From an uncultured Lachnospiraceae bacterium (lineage in GTDB: Bacteria; Bacillota; Clostridia; Lachnospirales; Lachnospiraceae): a DNA stretch of 64,000 nucleotides. Location of the stretch: the NCBI GenBank assembly GCA_902801515.1, contig CADCII010000008.1:37792-101791 (forward strand). Reading direction: 5' to 3'. Below are positions 26,695-36,504 of this stretch, in pieces; the stretch's first letter is position 1, and every line of letters begins with the position of its first letter. The translations under genes and the position numbers were made by a program. The notes beneath the pieces are model-generated. The model was given only the letters and a program-made list of their open reading frames with translations. It was not told where the DNA came from and did not search any database.

Positions 26695-29600
26695 TTGGGA
26701 AAAATCAGAGTACATGAACTAGCTAAGGAACTCGGAAAATCATCCGCGGAAGTGATTGAGATCCTGTCTGGTCTGGGAGTGACAGAAGCCAAGGCCCAGA
26801 GCAGCCTGGAAGAAGACATGGCCGCGAAAGTCCGGGGCAGGGTGAACGGCGCCGTGAAAAAACCGGCAGCCACTCCGCAGCCGGATGCAAAAGACGGCGC
26901 AAAAGCTGAAGCCAAAGGTGAGGCAAAAGCTGATGCTGCGCCCGCCGAGGCTCCCAAGAAAAAGAAATTTGTTGCGGTATTCCGCCGCGAGAACGCACGC
27001 AGCGGAGTGATCTCCCGCATGCCTACCAGACAGGCGCAGCAGAGGTCTGCCCAGGCACAGGCTGAGGCGCAGGGAAGACCGCTCAGGAGACGTCCGGTAG
27101 ATGCAAACGGCAACCCGCTCCCCATCAGGCGTCCTGTTGACGCGCAGGGAAGACCGCTGCCAAGAAGAGTGGATGCCAACGGTAATCCGATTCCGGTAAG
27201 ACGTCCTGCTGAAGGCGCTGTGAAACCGCAGCCAAGACCGGCTTCCCGCGCAGCGGAAGAAACAGCAGCCGGTGCTCCGTCTGCTGAGAATACAGCAGCT
27301 GCTGTCAGTCCTCAGACTGTTGATACTGTGAAACCGCAGGTTCAGGCTGCAGAATCCGCACCTGTTAAGGAAACCGCACAGACAGCCGCACCGGTACAGA
27401 CTCCGGCAGGAGATACTGCGCCTGCAGCTGCAGAGCAGAAACAGCCTCAGACTCCGGTTGCTGAGACTGCACCGGAAGCAGCATCCGCTGCAAATGAACC
27501 GGCGGAGACACGTACTGCGAAGCCGCAGAGCCAGACCAGGCCGGAGGCTTCCAGGGTACAGAGTACATCCAGACAGGATGCTCCCAAAGGCGGCAGCCAG
27601 GATCAGAGAAGACCGCAGGGAAGACCTTCCCAGAATACGGCCGGACATGGTCAGCGCCGTCCCTATCAGGGCGACCGCCCTGCTCGCGGAGAGTCGAAAC
27701 CTTACAGCGAAGGAAGAAGCGGATCCGATTCATCACGCCGTCCTTATCAGGGCGAGCGCAGAAGCGGCGGCCAGGCTCCTTCCGGAAGATCCGGACAGGG
27801 TTCTTTCCAGGGTAGAAATGCCGGCGGTCAGGGCTCAAAAATGGCAGGAATGTCTGCAGCCAAGGCGGCTCCGGTCAATGCCAAGCCAGGCGCAAGGAAC
27901 GGAGCTCCTTCCAAAGGAAAGAATTACGACCAGAACCGTGAAAGCACCAGAAACGGCCGCGGTTCACAGAGACGCGAAGGCAAGGACAGGAACGAGAAGT
28001 ACAACCGCTTTGACGCCAATGACAGAGTCCAGACCGGACGCCGCAAGAAAGATCCGAACAGGGCCGGCGCGTTCCATAAGCCGGAACCGGTTCAGGTTGT
28101 CGAAGAGCAGATCAAGACGATCACTCTTCCGGACAGCATCACTCTGAAAGAGCTTGCGGATAAGATGAAGATCCAGGCTTCTGCCATCATCAAGAAACTG
28201 TTTATGGCCGGAAAGATGGTCACGCTGAACCAGGATCTCACCTATGAAGAAGCTGAGGAGATCGCGGTTGATTATGATATCCTCTGCGAGCATGAGGAGA
28301 AGAAAGACCTTATTGCCGACCTTCTGAAAGAGGATGAAGAGAACGAAGACAATCTTGTGGCAAGACCGCCTGTTGTCTGTGTCATGGGTCATGTCGACCA
28401 TGGTAAGACTTCTCTTCTTGATGCGATCCGTGATACACACGTTACTGACAAGGAGTCAGGAGGAATCACGCAGCATATCGGTGCGTCTGTCATTCATTAT
28501 AATGACCGTACGATCACCTTCCTTGATACTCCCGGCCATGAGGCGTTTACAGCCATGCGTATGAGAGGCGCGAATTCCACGGATATCGCTGTTCTCGTAG
28601 TCGCTGCGGACGACGGCGTCATGCCTCAGACGATAGAAGCAATCAATCACGCTAAGGCTGCCGGCATTGAGATCATTGTCGCGATCAACAAGATTGATAA
28701 GCCGAGCGCAAATATCGACCGTGTCAAGCAGGAGCTGACTGAATATGAACTGATCGCTGAAGACTGGGGCGGAAGCACTACCATGGTCCCGGTTTCCGCA
28801 AAGTCTCATGAAGGTATCGACAATCTTCTCGAGATGATCCTGCTTACCGCAGACGTCATGGAACTCAAGTCCAATCCGAACCGCCGTGCGAGAGGTCTCG
28901 TCATAGAGGCGAAGCTGGATAAGGGCCGCGGTCCTGTCGCCTCCCTGCTGGTTCAGAAGGGTACTCTTCATGTCGGAGACCCGATCGACGCAGGTTCCTG
29001 CTACGGCAAGATCCGTGCAATGACGGACGACAAGGGACGCCGCGTGAAAGAAGCCGGCCCGTCCATGCCGGTCGAAGTTATCGGTTTCTCGGATGTTCCG
29101 GGCGCAGGTGAGATCTTCACTTCTCCTGAGACTGAGAAGGAAGCAAAGAACTTTGCTGCTACCTTCATCAATGTCGGCAAGGAGAAGATGATCGAAGAAT
29201 CCAGAAAGAGAACGTCTCTGGATGATCTGTTCAGCCAGATCCAGGAAGGTACACTCAAGGATCTGAACCTGATCGTCAAGGCAGACGTCCAGGGTTCTGT
29301 TGAAGCACTCAGGCAGAGTCTGCTGAAGCTGTCCAACGATGAAGTCGTTGTCAAGATCATCCACTCTGCAGTCGGTGCGATCAATGAATCAGATGTTACG
29401 CTTGCCGGTGCATCCAACGCGATCATCATCGGCTTTAACGTAAGACCTGACGCGCAGGCGAAGTCCACCGCTGAACATGAAGGCGTGGATATCCGTCTCT
29501 ACAAGGTCATCTATGACGCGATCAATGATGTTGAGAACGCCATGAAGGGCATGCTTGAGCCGATCTATGAAGAGAAGGTCACTGGACATGTTGAGATCCG

Positions 29601-29865
29601 CCAGATCTTCAAGGCAAGCGGCGTAGGCAATATCGCAGGTTCCTATGTGCTTGACGGCACGGTGCAGAGAGGCTCCAAGGCACGCATCACACGTGATGAC
29701 AAGCTTGTATGGGAAGGCTCCATCGCTTCGCTGAAGAGATTCAAGGATGACGTCAAGGAAGTCCGTGCAGGATATGAATGCGGTCTTGTATTTGACGGAT
29801 TCAGCGAGATCAGAGAAGGAGATCAGGTCGAGGCCTACGTTATGGTAGAGATCCCCAGATCCTGA
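26695..29865 (+). CDS. infB: Translation initiation factor IF-2
   Basis: The 1056-residue protein starts at TTG 26695, 8 nt after GGAGG. An N-terminal IF2N segment (1-55) is followed by about 400 residues of low complexity, with repeats such as [24 protein letters not shown], Ala/Pro/Gln-rich stretches and Arg/Gly-rich stretches. A second IF2N motif lies near 480-530. The GTPase domain has GHVDHGKT (about 564-571), DTPGHEAF and NKID; domains II-IV follow. It positions initiator tRNA on the 30S subunit and promotes 50S joining. It is longer than B. subtilis IF-2 (about 716) because of the repeat region. Confidence 0.97.
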   Translation: MGKIRVHELAKELGKSSAEVIEILSGLGVTEAKAQSSLEEDMAAKVRGRVNGAVKKPAATPQPDAKDGAKAEAKGEAKADAAPAEAPKKKKFVAVFRRENARSGVISRMPTRQAQQRSAQAQAEAQGRPLRRRPVDANGNPLPIRRPVDAQGRPLPRRVDANGNPIPVRRPAEGAVKPQPRPASRAAEETAAGAPSAENTAAAVSPQTVDTVKPQVQAAESAPVKETAQTAAPVQTPAGDTAPAAAEQKQPQTPVAETAPEAASAANEPAETRTAKPQSQTRPEASRVQSTSRQDAPKGGSQDQRRPQGRPSQNTAGHGQRRPYQGDRPARGESKPYSEGRSGSDSSRRPYQGERRSGGQAPSGRSGQGSFQGRNAGGQGSKMAGMSAAKAAPVNAKPGARNGAPSKGKNYDQNRESTRNGRGSQRREGKDRNEKYNRFDANDRVQTGRRKKDPNRAGAFHKPEPVQVVEEQIKTITLPDSITLKELADKMKIQASAIIKKLFMAGKMVTLNQDLTYEEAEEIAVDYDILCEHEEKKDLIADLLKEDEENEDNLVARPPVVCVMGHVDHGKTSLLDAIRDTHVTDKESGGITQHIGASVIHYNDRTITFLDTPGHEAFTAMRMRGANSTDIAVLVVAADDGVMPQTIEAINHAKAAGIEIIVAINKIDKPSANIDRVKQELTEYELIAEDWGGSTTMVPVSAKSHEGIDNLLEMILLTADVMELKSNPNRRARGLVIEAKLDKGRGPVASLLVQKGTLHVGDPIDAGSCYGKIRAMTDDKGRRVKEAGPSMPVEVIGFSDVPGAGEIFTSPETEKEAKNFAATFINVGKEKMIEESRKRTSLDDLFSQIQEGTLKDLNLIVKADVQGSVEALRQSLLKLSNDEVVVKIIHSAVGAINESDVTLAGASNAIIIGFNVRPDAQAKSTAEHEGVDIRLYKVIYDAINDVENAMKGMLEPIYEEKVTGHVEIRQIFKASGVGNIAGSYVLDGTVQRGSKARITRDDKLVWEGSIASLKRFKDDVKEVRAGYECGLVFDGFSEIREGDQVEAYVMVEIPRS

Positions 29866-29895
29866 GATCCTGATATTAGATAAAGGATATTAAAA

Positions 29896-30324
29896 TTGCG
29901 TAAGAACAGTATTAAAAACATCAGAATAAATGAAGAAGTCCGCAGGCAGCTTCAGGAGATCGTGATGCGTGAGCTGAAGGATCCGAGGATCGATCCGATG
30001 ACCAGTGTTACAAAAGTGGAAGTTGCCCCGGATCTCAAGACCTGCAGGGCATATATCTCCGTACTTGGAAGTCAGGAATCTCTTGACAATACCATGCGGG
30101 GCCTGAAGCAGGCTGAAGGATTTATCCGCCATGAGCTTGCCGCTACGGTCAATCTCAGGAATACACCTTCGATCAATTTCATTGCTGATACATCGATCGC
30201 TTATGGTGTCGGTATGACCCACCGTATCGATGAAGTGATCGCTGAAGATGAGCGCAGACGCGCGGAATACGGGTCTGAAAGTGATCCTGAAGGCGATATG
30301 GAAGAAGGGAGTACAGAGCTGTGA
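29896..30324 (+). CDS. rbfA: Ribosome-binding factor A
   Basis: The 142-residue KH-type protein begins at TTG 29896 with only a weak AAAGGATAT site upstream. Family blocks are RINEEVRRQLQEIVMRELKDPRI (in pieces), VTKVEVAPDLKTCRAYISV and FIRHELAATVNLRNTPSINF. It assists 16S rRNA 5'-end maturation and cold adaptation of 30S assembly. An acidic tail (ESDPEGDMEEGSTEL) is added. The stop overlaps the GTG start of nrnA, indicating coupling. Confidence 0.95.
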   Translation: MRKNSIKNIRINEEVRRQLQEIVMRELKDPRIDPMTSVTKVEVAPDLKTCRAYISVLGSQESLDNTMRGLKQAEGFIRHELAATVNLRNTPSINFIADTSIAYGVGMTHRIDEVIAEDERRRAEYGSESDPEGDMEEGSTEL

Positions 30325-31286
30325 CCGATCTTGATGAATTACTTGCCGGCGCGCTCAGTGTCGGGATCGCCGGTCACGTTAAACCAGATGGGGACGCCTT
30401 CGGAAGCTGTATGGGGCTGTATCTGTTTCTTAAGGAGTATTATCCGCAGATCAGGGCGTCCGTATATCTGGAAGACTCTTATTCGCAGTCTTACACATTC
30501 GTGAGCAGTTCTGATGAGATCATCCATGATTATCCCCGGCAGGATCCTCATGATGTATTCTTCAGTCTGGACTGCGCGGATCCGGCAAGACTCGGAAAAG
30601 CGGAAGAGTATTTCAACGCGGCTTCGAAACAGGTTGTGATCGATCATCATATATCCAACACCGGGTTTGGTATGATCAATGAGATCCAGCCCGATGCGAG
30701 TTCTACGTCTGAGATCATTGCACTGATGATCGGCAGGGACAGGATCAATAAAACAATCGCTGAACCTCTCTATATGGGGATTGTGCATGACACCGGGATC
30801 TTCCAGTACAGCTGTACCTCCAGCCGCACGATGATGGTCGGAGGATGGCTGATCGATACAGGAATCGCATTTTCGAAGATCTGTGACGATACCTTTTTCA
30901 GAAAGAACTATCATCAGAACCAGATTCTCGGCAGGTCGCTCACAGAGAGTATCCTGATGCTGGACGGCAAAGTAATCTTCACAGTCGTTCACAGAAAGGA
31001 TATGGAATTCTACCGGGTGAAGCCTCAGGACCTGGACGGAATCGTTCAGCAGCTGCGCGTGACTGAGGGCGTAGAAGTGGCTCTGTTTCTCTATGAGAGC
31101 GGCGTGAGACAGTATAAGGTCAGCATGCGCTCCAACGGGAAGGTCGATGTCGCGAAAGTGGCTGTATTCTTCCAGGGCGGCGGTCATAAGATGGCGGCAG
31201 GATGCACGATAAACGGAGGCGTCCACGATGTCGTCAACAATATCGTCGCTAAGATCGATGAGCAGCTAAAGGAACAGAATGCTTAA
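30321..31286 (+). CDS. nrnA: Bifunctional oligoribonuclease/PAP phosphatase NrnA
   Basis: The 321-residue DHH-family phosphoesterase starts at a GTG at 30321 inside the end of rbfA. Motifs are GHVKPDGDAFGSC (I), SLDCADPARLG (II), VIDHHISN (DHH, III) and HDTGIFQYS (IV); the C-terminal DHHA1 domain ends with GGGHKMAAGC. NrnA degrades 2-5 nt RNA and 3'-phosphoadenosine 5'-phosphate. It overlaps truB by 8 nt. Confidence 0.94.
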   Translation: MTDLDELLAGALSVGIAGHVKPDGDAFGSCMGLYLFLKEYYPQIRASVYLEDSYSQSYTFVSSSDEIIHDYPRQDPHDVFFSLDCADPARLGKAEEYFNAASKQVVIDHHISNTGFGMINEIQPDASSTSEIIALMIGRDRINKTIAEPLYMGIVHDTGIFQYSCTSSRTMMVGGWLIDTGIAFSKICDDTFFRKNYHQNQILGRSLTESILMLDGKVIFTVVHRKDMEFYRVKPQDLDGIVQQLRVTEGVEVALFLYESGVRQYKVSMRSNGKVDVAKVAVFFQGGGHKMAAGCTINGGVHDVVNNIVAKIDEQLKEQNA

Positions 31287-32181
31287 CGGAATCATCAACG
31301 TATACAAGGAAGAGGGATTCACCAGCAATGACGTAGTAGCCAAGCTGCGGGGAATCCTCCATCAGAGAAAGATCGGACATGCGGGGACGCTTGACCCGGC
31401 TGCGGTAGGAGTTCTTCCGGTGCTGCTGGGCAGCGGATGCAGGATCTCAGAGTACATGATGGATCATGACAAGACCTATCGGACTGTCCTGCGTCTGGGT
31501 GTAACGACAGATACCCAGGATATGACGGGAAATGTGCTTGAATCCCGTGATGTCAGCGGGATATCTGAGGAAGAGATAACCCGTGCGATTCTTTCATTTC
31601 AGGGAGAGTATGACCAGATACCGCCTATGTATTCCGCAAAACAGATTAACGGAAAAAGGCTCTATGATCTGGCCAGGGAAGGCATTACAGTCGAGAGAAA
31701 GCCAGTGCGTGTGAAAATCGGCGCTCTCAGGATTGAATCTGTATCACTTCCCGAAGTCACGTTTACCGTAGACTGCTCCAAAGGAACCTATATCAGAACG
31801 CTGTGCGCGGATATCGGAGACAGGCTTGGGTGCGGAGGCGCCATGGCACATCTTACAAGAATCCGTGTAGGAGGCTTTCTGATCGAAGATGCTGTAACGA
31901 TCGGAAAGATAGAGGAACTTGCCGGCAAAGGCGATATCGAAGACAGGATCATTCCTGTGGAAGAGATATTCCTTGACCATCTGCGAGTGAGAACACAGCC
32001 TTCCTGTGACAGGAAACTGCTGAACGGAAACAGGCTGGAACCGGAGGAAATGGGACTGCCTGTCAGAGGCGCCGGAGACCTTCTGAGGGTCTGCACAAGC
32101 GGCGGAGAATTTATCGCAGTCTACAGACGCGATGAACAGACAGGTTCCTACAGGCCGTACCGGATGCTGACAGACCTGTGA
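31279..32181 (+). CDS. truB: tRNA pseudouridine(55) synthase
   Basis: The 300-residue enzyme has the N-terminal GIINVYKEEGFTSNDVV, the catalytic block KIGHAGTLDPAAVGVLPV with the essential aspartate, the tyrosine motif PPMYSAKQINGKRLYDLAREG (in pieces) and the CSKGTYIRTLCADIG block. It makes pseudouridine 55 in the T-loop of tRNAs. It lies in the usual position between nrnA and ribF, with the start inside nrnA. Confidence 0.96.
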   Translation: MLNGIINVYKEEGFTSNDVVAKLRGILHQRKIGHAGTLDPAAVGVLPVLLGSGCRISEYMMDHDKTYRTVLRLGVTTDTQDMTGNVLESRDVSGISEEEITRAILSFQGEYDQIPPMYSAKQINGKRLYDLAREGITVERKPVRVKIGALRIESVSLPEVTFTVDCSKGTYIRTLCADIGDRLGCGGAMAHLTRIRVGGFLIEDAVTIGKIEELAGKGDIEDRIIPVEEIFLDHLRVRTQPSCDRKLLNGNRLEPEEMGLPVRGAGDLLRVCTSGGEFIAVYRRDEQTGSYRPYRMLTDL

Positions 32182-32207
32182 TCTATATCCGCTCTGAAGA
32201 TGCCAGA

Positions 32208-32285
32208 CCGGTATCAGGACGGCAGATAAATAAACCGCCATCAGGACAGCAGATGAATAAACCGGTATCCGGACTGTAAATGAAC
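32208..32285 (+). repeat. Imperfect 27-bp tandem repeat, three copies
   Basis: Units start at 32208, 32235 and 32262, each beginning CCGGTATC/CCGCCATC, continuing AGGAC and ending AGATAAATAAA or a variant; the third is slightly shorter. They fill the truB-ribF gap and each carries in-frame stops, so they are not coding. Function unknown. Confidence 0.8.
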
Positions 32286-32325
32286 AGTTCCGGCTGAGTA
32301 AACATACAGGAGACAGCATAGTACC

Positions 32326-33231
32326 GTGCATGTATATCACAGTTTAGAAGAATACAGAGAACAGAACCGCAGCGGTAAGAGAAGTGCTGTAACTCTGGGA
32401 AAGTTTGACGGTCTTCATAAAGGGCACCTGAAACTGATCAGTGATGTACTGGAGATTTCATCCGTAAATGATCTTCAGTCTGTTGTCTTTGTGATTGAGC
32501 TGCACGAAAAAGGAATCCTTTCCCATGCGGAACGCCGTTCCATGCTTGAATCCATGGGGATCGACATACTGGTTGAGTGTCCTTTTTCGCGTGAATTTAT
32601 GGAGATGAGCCCGGATTCGTTCGCGCGCAGGATACTGTGTGATACTCTGCACGCATCATTTGCCGCTGTGGGAGATGACTACAGGTTCGGATTTCACCGG
32701 GCGGGCGATGCTGTAACGCTCAAAGAACTGGGCAGAATATACGGTTTCAAAACGGATATCGCTGAAAAAGAGATGTACCTGTCAGAGGAGATCAGTTCAA
32801 CCAGAGTCAGGGACGCTCTGACAGCCAGTGATATGCAGCTGGTCGAGGCCCTTCTTGGCAGACCCTACAAAATCAGCGGGACCGTCCGCCACGGAAAACA
32901 TCTTGGTTCTCAGTATGATATGCCGACTGTGAATCTGCTGCCGCCTGCAGACAAACTTCTTCCGAAGGACGGTGTGTACGCAGGTACTGTTGAGATTCCG
33001 GACGGATCGAAGTACACAGGCCTGACGAACATCGGTTTCAGGCCGACTGTGAACGGAACACACAGAACAATCGAGACAACACTGCTCAATTACAGCGGCG
33101 ATCTGTATGGTGCGGATATCTGTCTCAGCCTGAATCATTTTATCAGGGAGGAAATGAAGTTTCCTTCAATGGAAAAACTCAGGGAGCAAATAGAGAAGGA
33201 TAAATTGACGGCGGAGTCTTTTTATACTTGA
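32326..33231 (+). CDS. ribF: Bifunctional riboflavin kinase/FAD synthetase
   Basis: The 301-residue protein starts at GTG 32326, 11 nt after AGGAGA; no in-frame ATG is close. The N-terminal FAD synthetase (nucleotidyltransferase) part has VTLGKFDGLHKGHLKLI and ISSTRVRDAL; the C-terminal riboflavin kinase part (from about 185) has the GTVRHGKHLGSQYDMPTVNL block and a TNIGFRPTVNG segment. It converts riboflavin to FMN and FAD. The stop codon overlaps the -35 box of the rpsO promoter. Confidence 0.95.
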   Translation: MHVYHSLEEYREQNRSGKRSAVTLGKFDGLHKGHLKLISDVLEISSVNDLQSVVFVIELHEKGILSHAERRSMLESMGIDILVECPFSREFMEMSPDSFARRILCDTLHASFAAVGDDYRFGFHRAGDAVTLKELGRIYGFKTDIAEKEMYLSEEISSTRVRDALTASDMQLVEALLGRPYKISGTVRHGKHLGSQYDMPTVNLLPPADKLLPKDGVYAGTVEIPDGSKYTGLTNIGFRPTVNGTHRTIETTLLNYSGDLYGADICLSLNHFIREEMKFPSMEKLREQIEKDKLTAESFYT

Positions 33232-33256
33232 CTCATCTATTTTCAGATGTTATAGT
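33228..33256 (+). promoter_or_regulatory. Promoter of rpsO
   Basis: TTGACT (33228-33233), 17 bp, TATAGT (33251-33256). It overlaps the ribF stop and gives a start near 33263 with an approximately 88-nt leader before rpsO, where autoregulation by S15 is known in several bacteria. Confidence 0.8.
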
Positions 33257-33350
33257 CACTAAGTATGTTTAATAAGCCGTCACCCGGGAGCCGGATTCTC
33301 CAACCGCTTCTTCGTGACTGGCGATAAAAGTTATTATGGAGGAAAACATC

Positions 33351-33617
33351 ATGATTACAAAAGAGAAGAAAACAGCAATTATCGAAGAGTACGGAAGAAA
33401 GCCCGGCGATACCGGTTCACCGGAAGTTCAGGTGGCTATCCTGACCGAGAGGATCAGAGAGCTGACCGAGCATCTGAAAGTGAATACCAAGGATCATCAT
33501 TCCAGAAGAGGACTTCTGAAGATGGTTGGTAAGAGAAGAGGACTTCTTGAGTACCTTAAGAAGAATGATATCGAAGGATATCGTGCACTGATCGCGAAGC
33601 TCGGTCTTCGTAAATAA
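33351..33617 (+). CDS. rpsO: 30S ribosomal protein S15
   Basis: The protein has 88 residues, the normal S15 length, from the ATG at 33351 (TATGGAGG upstream; an in-frame ATG at 33336 is part of that binding site). Family sequence is evident: [38 protein letters not shown] and [13 protein letters not shown]15 nucleates the central domain of 16S rRNA. It has its own promoter and precedes pnp as in most bacteria. Confidence 0.97.
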   Translation: MITKEKKTAIIEEYGRKPGDTGSPEVQVAILTERIRELTEHLKVNTKDHHSRRGLLKMVGKRRGLLEYLKKNDIEGYRALIAKLGLRK

Positions 33618-33626
33618 TTGCGATTT

Positions 33627-33660
33627 CAAGCACCCGGACCATTCCTGGGCCGGGTGCTTG
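33627..33660 (+). terminator. Hairpin after rpsO
   Basis: An 11-bp stem CAAGCACCCGG (33627-33637) with CCGGGTGCTTG (33650-33660). No T-run follows (CATGTTAAAG), so it may act as a processing or mRNA-stabilising hairpin, or a partial terminator, in the rpsO-pnp interval. Confidence 0.6.
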
Positions 33661-33772
33661 CATGTTAAAGGGCGGAATCATCATTCGAGGCAACTGTAAA
33701 GCTGATCTGCAGCATGCAGGTAAGTTTTCCAGTTGATTCGGAGATGAGTTTCGTCAGAACGATCCATTTTGT

Positions 33773-33787
33773 GTCCTGAGACAGGAC
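33773..33787 (+). promoter_or_regulatory. Small hairpin in the pnp leader
   Basis: GTCCTG (33773-33778) pairs with CAGGAC (33782-33787) just ahead of the AAAGGAG binding site of pnp. PNPase leaders in other bacteria contain processed hairpins used in autocontrol; equivalence here is only suggested by position. Confidence 0.35.
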
Positions 33788-33808
33788 TCATCAACGAAAG
33801 GAGTACCC

Positions 33809-35920
33809 ATGCAGAAAGGAAAGAGATTTTCCATGGAACTTGCCGGACGTACGCTCAGTGTTGACGTCGGCAGAGTAGCAGCCCAGGCAAACGGCGCGGC
33901 TTTCATGCATTACGGTGACACCACTGTTCTGTGTACAGCAACCGCTTCCGAGAAACCCCGTGAAGGAATTGATTTCTTCCCGCTTTCCGTCGATTTCGAA
34001 GAGAAGTATTACGCAGTCGGCAAGATGCCGGGCGGATTCAATAAGAGAGAGGGAAAGGCCAGTGAGAATGCGGTTCTGACTGCCAGAGTCATCGACCGTC
34101 CGATGCGTCCGCTGTTCCCGAAGGACTATCGCAACGATGTCACCCTTAACAACCTGGTAATGAGCGTTGATCCTGAATGCAGACCGGAACTGGTTGCAAT
34201 GCTCGGATCTTCCATTTCCACCTGTATCTCTGATATCCCGTTTGACGGCCCCTGCGCCATGACTCAGATGGGACTTGTGGACGGAGAGTTTATCGTCAAC
34301 CCGTCCCAGAAGCAGTGGAGCGAAGGCGATCTGCAGCTGACAGTTGCTTCCACTTCAACCAAGGTCATCATGATCGAAGCCGGTGCAAAGGAAGTTCCGG
34401 AAGACAAGATGATCGAAGCAATCTACAAGTGCCATGACATCAACCTGACAATTATCGACTTTATCAATAAGATCGTTGCAGAAGTTGGTAAAGAGAAGCA
34501 TTCTTACGAGTCTGCAGCTGTACCGGAAGAGGTATTCGCGGCTCTTAAGGAGATCGTTCCGCCGGCAGAGATGGAAACTGCTGTCTTCACAGATGTGAAG
34601 CAGGAGAGAGAAGAAAACATCCGTGTCCTGACTGAAAGAGTGGAAGAAGCTTGGGCTGATAATGAAGAATGGCTTGCGATCCTTCCGGATGCTATGTATC
34701 AGTATGAGAAGAAGACCGTCCGCAAGATGATCCTGAAGGATCACAAGAGACCGGACGGAAGAGCGATCGACCAGATCCGCCCGCTGGCTGCTGAGATTGA
34801 CCTGATCCCGAGAGTTCACGGCTCTGCCATGTTCACCAGAGGACAGACTCAGATCTGCACTGTGACTACGCTGGCTCCGCTGTCTGAGGTTCAGAGAGTG
34901 GAAGGTCTTGATGAAAATGTCACTGAAAAGAGATACATCCATCAGTACAACTTCCCGTCCTACTCCGTAGGCGAGACCAAGCCGTCCAGAGGTCCGGGAC
35001 GCCGTGAGATCGGTCACGGAGCTCTTGCTGAGAGAGCGCTTCGTCCGATGATCCCGTCCAAGGAAGAGTTCCCGTACGCGATCCGTCTTGTCTCTGAGAC
35101 ATTCGAATCCAACGGTTCCACTTCCCAGGCATCCATCTGTGCTTCAACCATGTCACTGATGGCTGCAGGCGTACCGATCAAGAAGCAGGTCGCCGGCATC
35201 TCCTGCGGTCTTGTGACCGGGGATACCGATGATGACTATCTGGTACTTACCGATATCCAGGGTCTGGAAGACTTCTTTGGAGACATGGATTTCAAGGTTG
35301 CCGGAACACATGACGGCATCACTGCGATCCAGATGGATATCAAGATTCACGGACTTACCCGCCCGATCGTTGAGGAAGCGATCGCACGCACAAAGCAGGC
35401 CCGTGAATACATCCTGAACGAAGTCATGACTCCCTGCATCGCTGAGCCGCGCGCAGAGCTGTCACCGTATGCTCCGAAGATCGTCCAGATCACCATCGAT
35501 CCGGCCAAGATCGGTGATGTTGTCGGACAGAGAGGCAAGACCATCAACGAGATCGTTGCCCGCACAGGGGCCAAGATCGACATCGATGAGGACGGCAGCG
35601 TGAATGTCTGCGGTACCGATATGGATGCGATCAACAGTGCGATCGAGATGATCAAGATCATCACTACCGAATTCGAAGAGGGCCAGATCCTCTCCGGTAC
35701 GGTTGTTTCCATCAAGGAATTCGGCGCATTCATCGAGTTCGCTCCGGGCAAGGAAGGTATGGTTCATATCTCCAAGATCGCCAAGCACAGGATCAACCGT
35801 GTCGAGGATGTCCTGACACTGGGCGACAAGGTCACTGTTGTGTGCCTTGGCAAGGACAAGATGGGAAGACTGTCCTTCTCCATGAAGGATGTGAAGCAGG
35901 GCCCCTATCAGTCCGCTTAA
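33809..35920 (+). CDS. pnp: Polyribonucleotide nucleotidyltransferase
   Basis: The 703-residue protein has two RNase PH domains (about 10-225 with its helical linker, and about 310-530), a KH domain (about 550-610, IGDVVGQRGKTINEIVARTG) and an S1 domain (about 620-695, GQILSGTVVSIKEFGAFIEF). The RPSRGPGRREIGHGALAERAL stretch and the MDFKVAGTHDGITAIQMDIK phosphorolytic-site region (each quoted in part) are typical. It degrades RNA 3' to 5' with phosphate in the degradosome-like machinery. A terminator follows. Confidence 0.98.
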   Translation: MQKGKRFSMELAGRTLSVDVGRVAAQANGAAFMHYGDTTVLCTATASEKPREGIDFFPLSVDFEEKYYAVGKMPGGFNKREGKASENAVLTARVIDRPMRPLFPKDYRNDVTLNNLVMSVDPECRPELVAMLGSSISTCISDIPFDGPCAMTQMGLVDGEFIVNPSQKQWSEGDLQLTVASTSTKVIMIEAGAKEVPEDKMIEAIYKCHDINLTIIDFINKIVAEVGKEKHSYESAAVPEEVFAALKEIVPPAEMETAVFTDVKQEREENIRVLTERVEEAWADNEEWLAILPDAMYQYEKKTVRKMILKDHKRPDGRAIDQIRPLAAEIDLIPRVHGSAMFTRGQTQICTVTTLAPLSEVQRVEGLDENVTEKRYIHQYNFPSYSVGETKPSRGPGRREIGHGALAERALRPMIPSKEEFPYAIRLVSETFESNGSTSQASICASTMSLMAAGVPIKKQVAGISCGLVTGDTDDDYLVLTDIQGLEDFFGDMDFKVAGTHDGITAIQMDIKIHGLTRPIVEEAIARTKQAREYILNEVMTPCIAEPRAELSPYAPKIVQITIDPAKIGDVVGQRGKTINEIVARTGAKIDIDEDGSVNVCGTDMDAINSAIEMIKIITTEFEEGQILSGTVVSIKEFGAFIEFAPGKEGMVHISKIAKHRINRVEDVLTLGDKVTVVCLGKDKMGRLSFSMKDVKQGPYQSA

Positions 35921-35946
35921 TCAATTCCATAATCCATGAGTTCAAA

Positions 35947-35973
35947 AGACCGGAGACATCTTGTCTCCGGTCT
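35947..35973 (+). terminator. Intrinsic terminator after pnp
   Basis: A perfect 12-bp stem AGACCGGAGACA with TGTCTCCGGTCT and a 3-nt loop, followed by AAATGTTCTATTT. A TTGACA at 35991-35996 with a weak TACACC 16 bp later could start transcription of the next gene. Confidence 0.75.
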
Positions 35974-36103
35974 AAATGTTCTATTTGGACTTGACAACAG
36001 TTGCTGTATCTGTACACCATAAGATATAAGATATATCAACACTGCTGCCGGCGGTCGCTGCAGCATGCAGGAAATCCTGCACACAGGATATAAGGAGGTA
36101 AAT

Positions 36104-36487
36104 ATGGCTGTATCAGATTTCGTTACCGGTTATGAACATATCGGTGTTCCGACCAATGACATGGACGCGACGATCGAATTCTATGAGACGCTGGGTTTCA
36201 AAAATCTTTTTGAAACAGACAATAACGGGAAGGTTATATTTTTCGGACTGGGCGACATTGTAGTCGAAACCTATGAAGTCCACGGAGATGCTGCCGGAAA
36301 GCGTGGCGCAGTTGATCATATGGCTCTGATGGTAACAGATGTCGACAAAGCATATGAAGAGATCAGGAAGACAAAATACCCGGTGATCGAAGGCCCATGC
36401 ACGCTTCCGTTCTGGGCGAACGGCTATTATTATTTCCTTGTCCAGGGACCCAACTGCGAAGTAGTGGAATTCGGCAAGAAATTATAA
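36104..36487 (+). CDS. VOC (glyoxalase/bleomycin-resistance) family protein
   Basis: The protein has 127 residues from the ATG at 36104, preceded by TAAGGAGGT, one of the strongest binding sites in the window. It contains the two beta-alpha-beta-beta-beta modules of the VOC fold: YEHIGVPTNDMDATIEFYETLGF and VDHMALMVTDVDKAYEEI (in pieces). The candidate metal-ligand positions His (in EHIG), Glu (VVETYE), His (DHMAL) and Glu (CEVVEFG) are all present, consistent with a metal-dependent glyoxalase I-like or epimerase/dioxygenase-like enzyme. The substrate cannot be deduced. It converges with aroA. Confidence 0.8.
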   Translation: MAVSDFVTGYEHIGVPTNDMDATIEFYETLGFKNLFETDNNGKVIFFGLGDIVVETYEVHGDAAGKRGAVDHMALMVTDVDKAYEEIRKTKYPVIEGPCTLPFWANGYYYFLVQGPNCEVVEFGKKL

Positions 36488-36504
36488 TCCAAACAGCAGC
36501 CTGA

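Noticed and set aside
26740-27648. 302-residue minus-strand frame opposite infB
   Set aside because: Shadow of the low-complexity infB N-terminus; Ser/Arg/Leu-rich with no family similarity.
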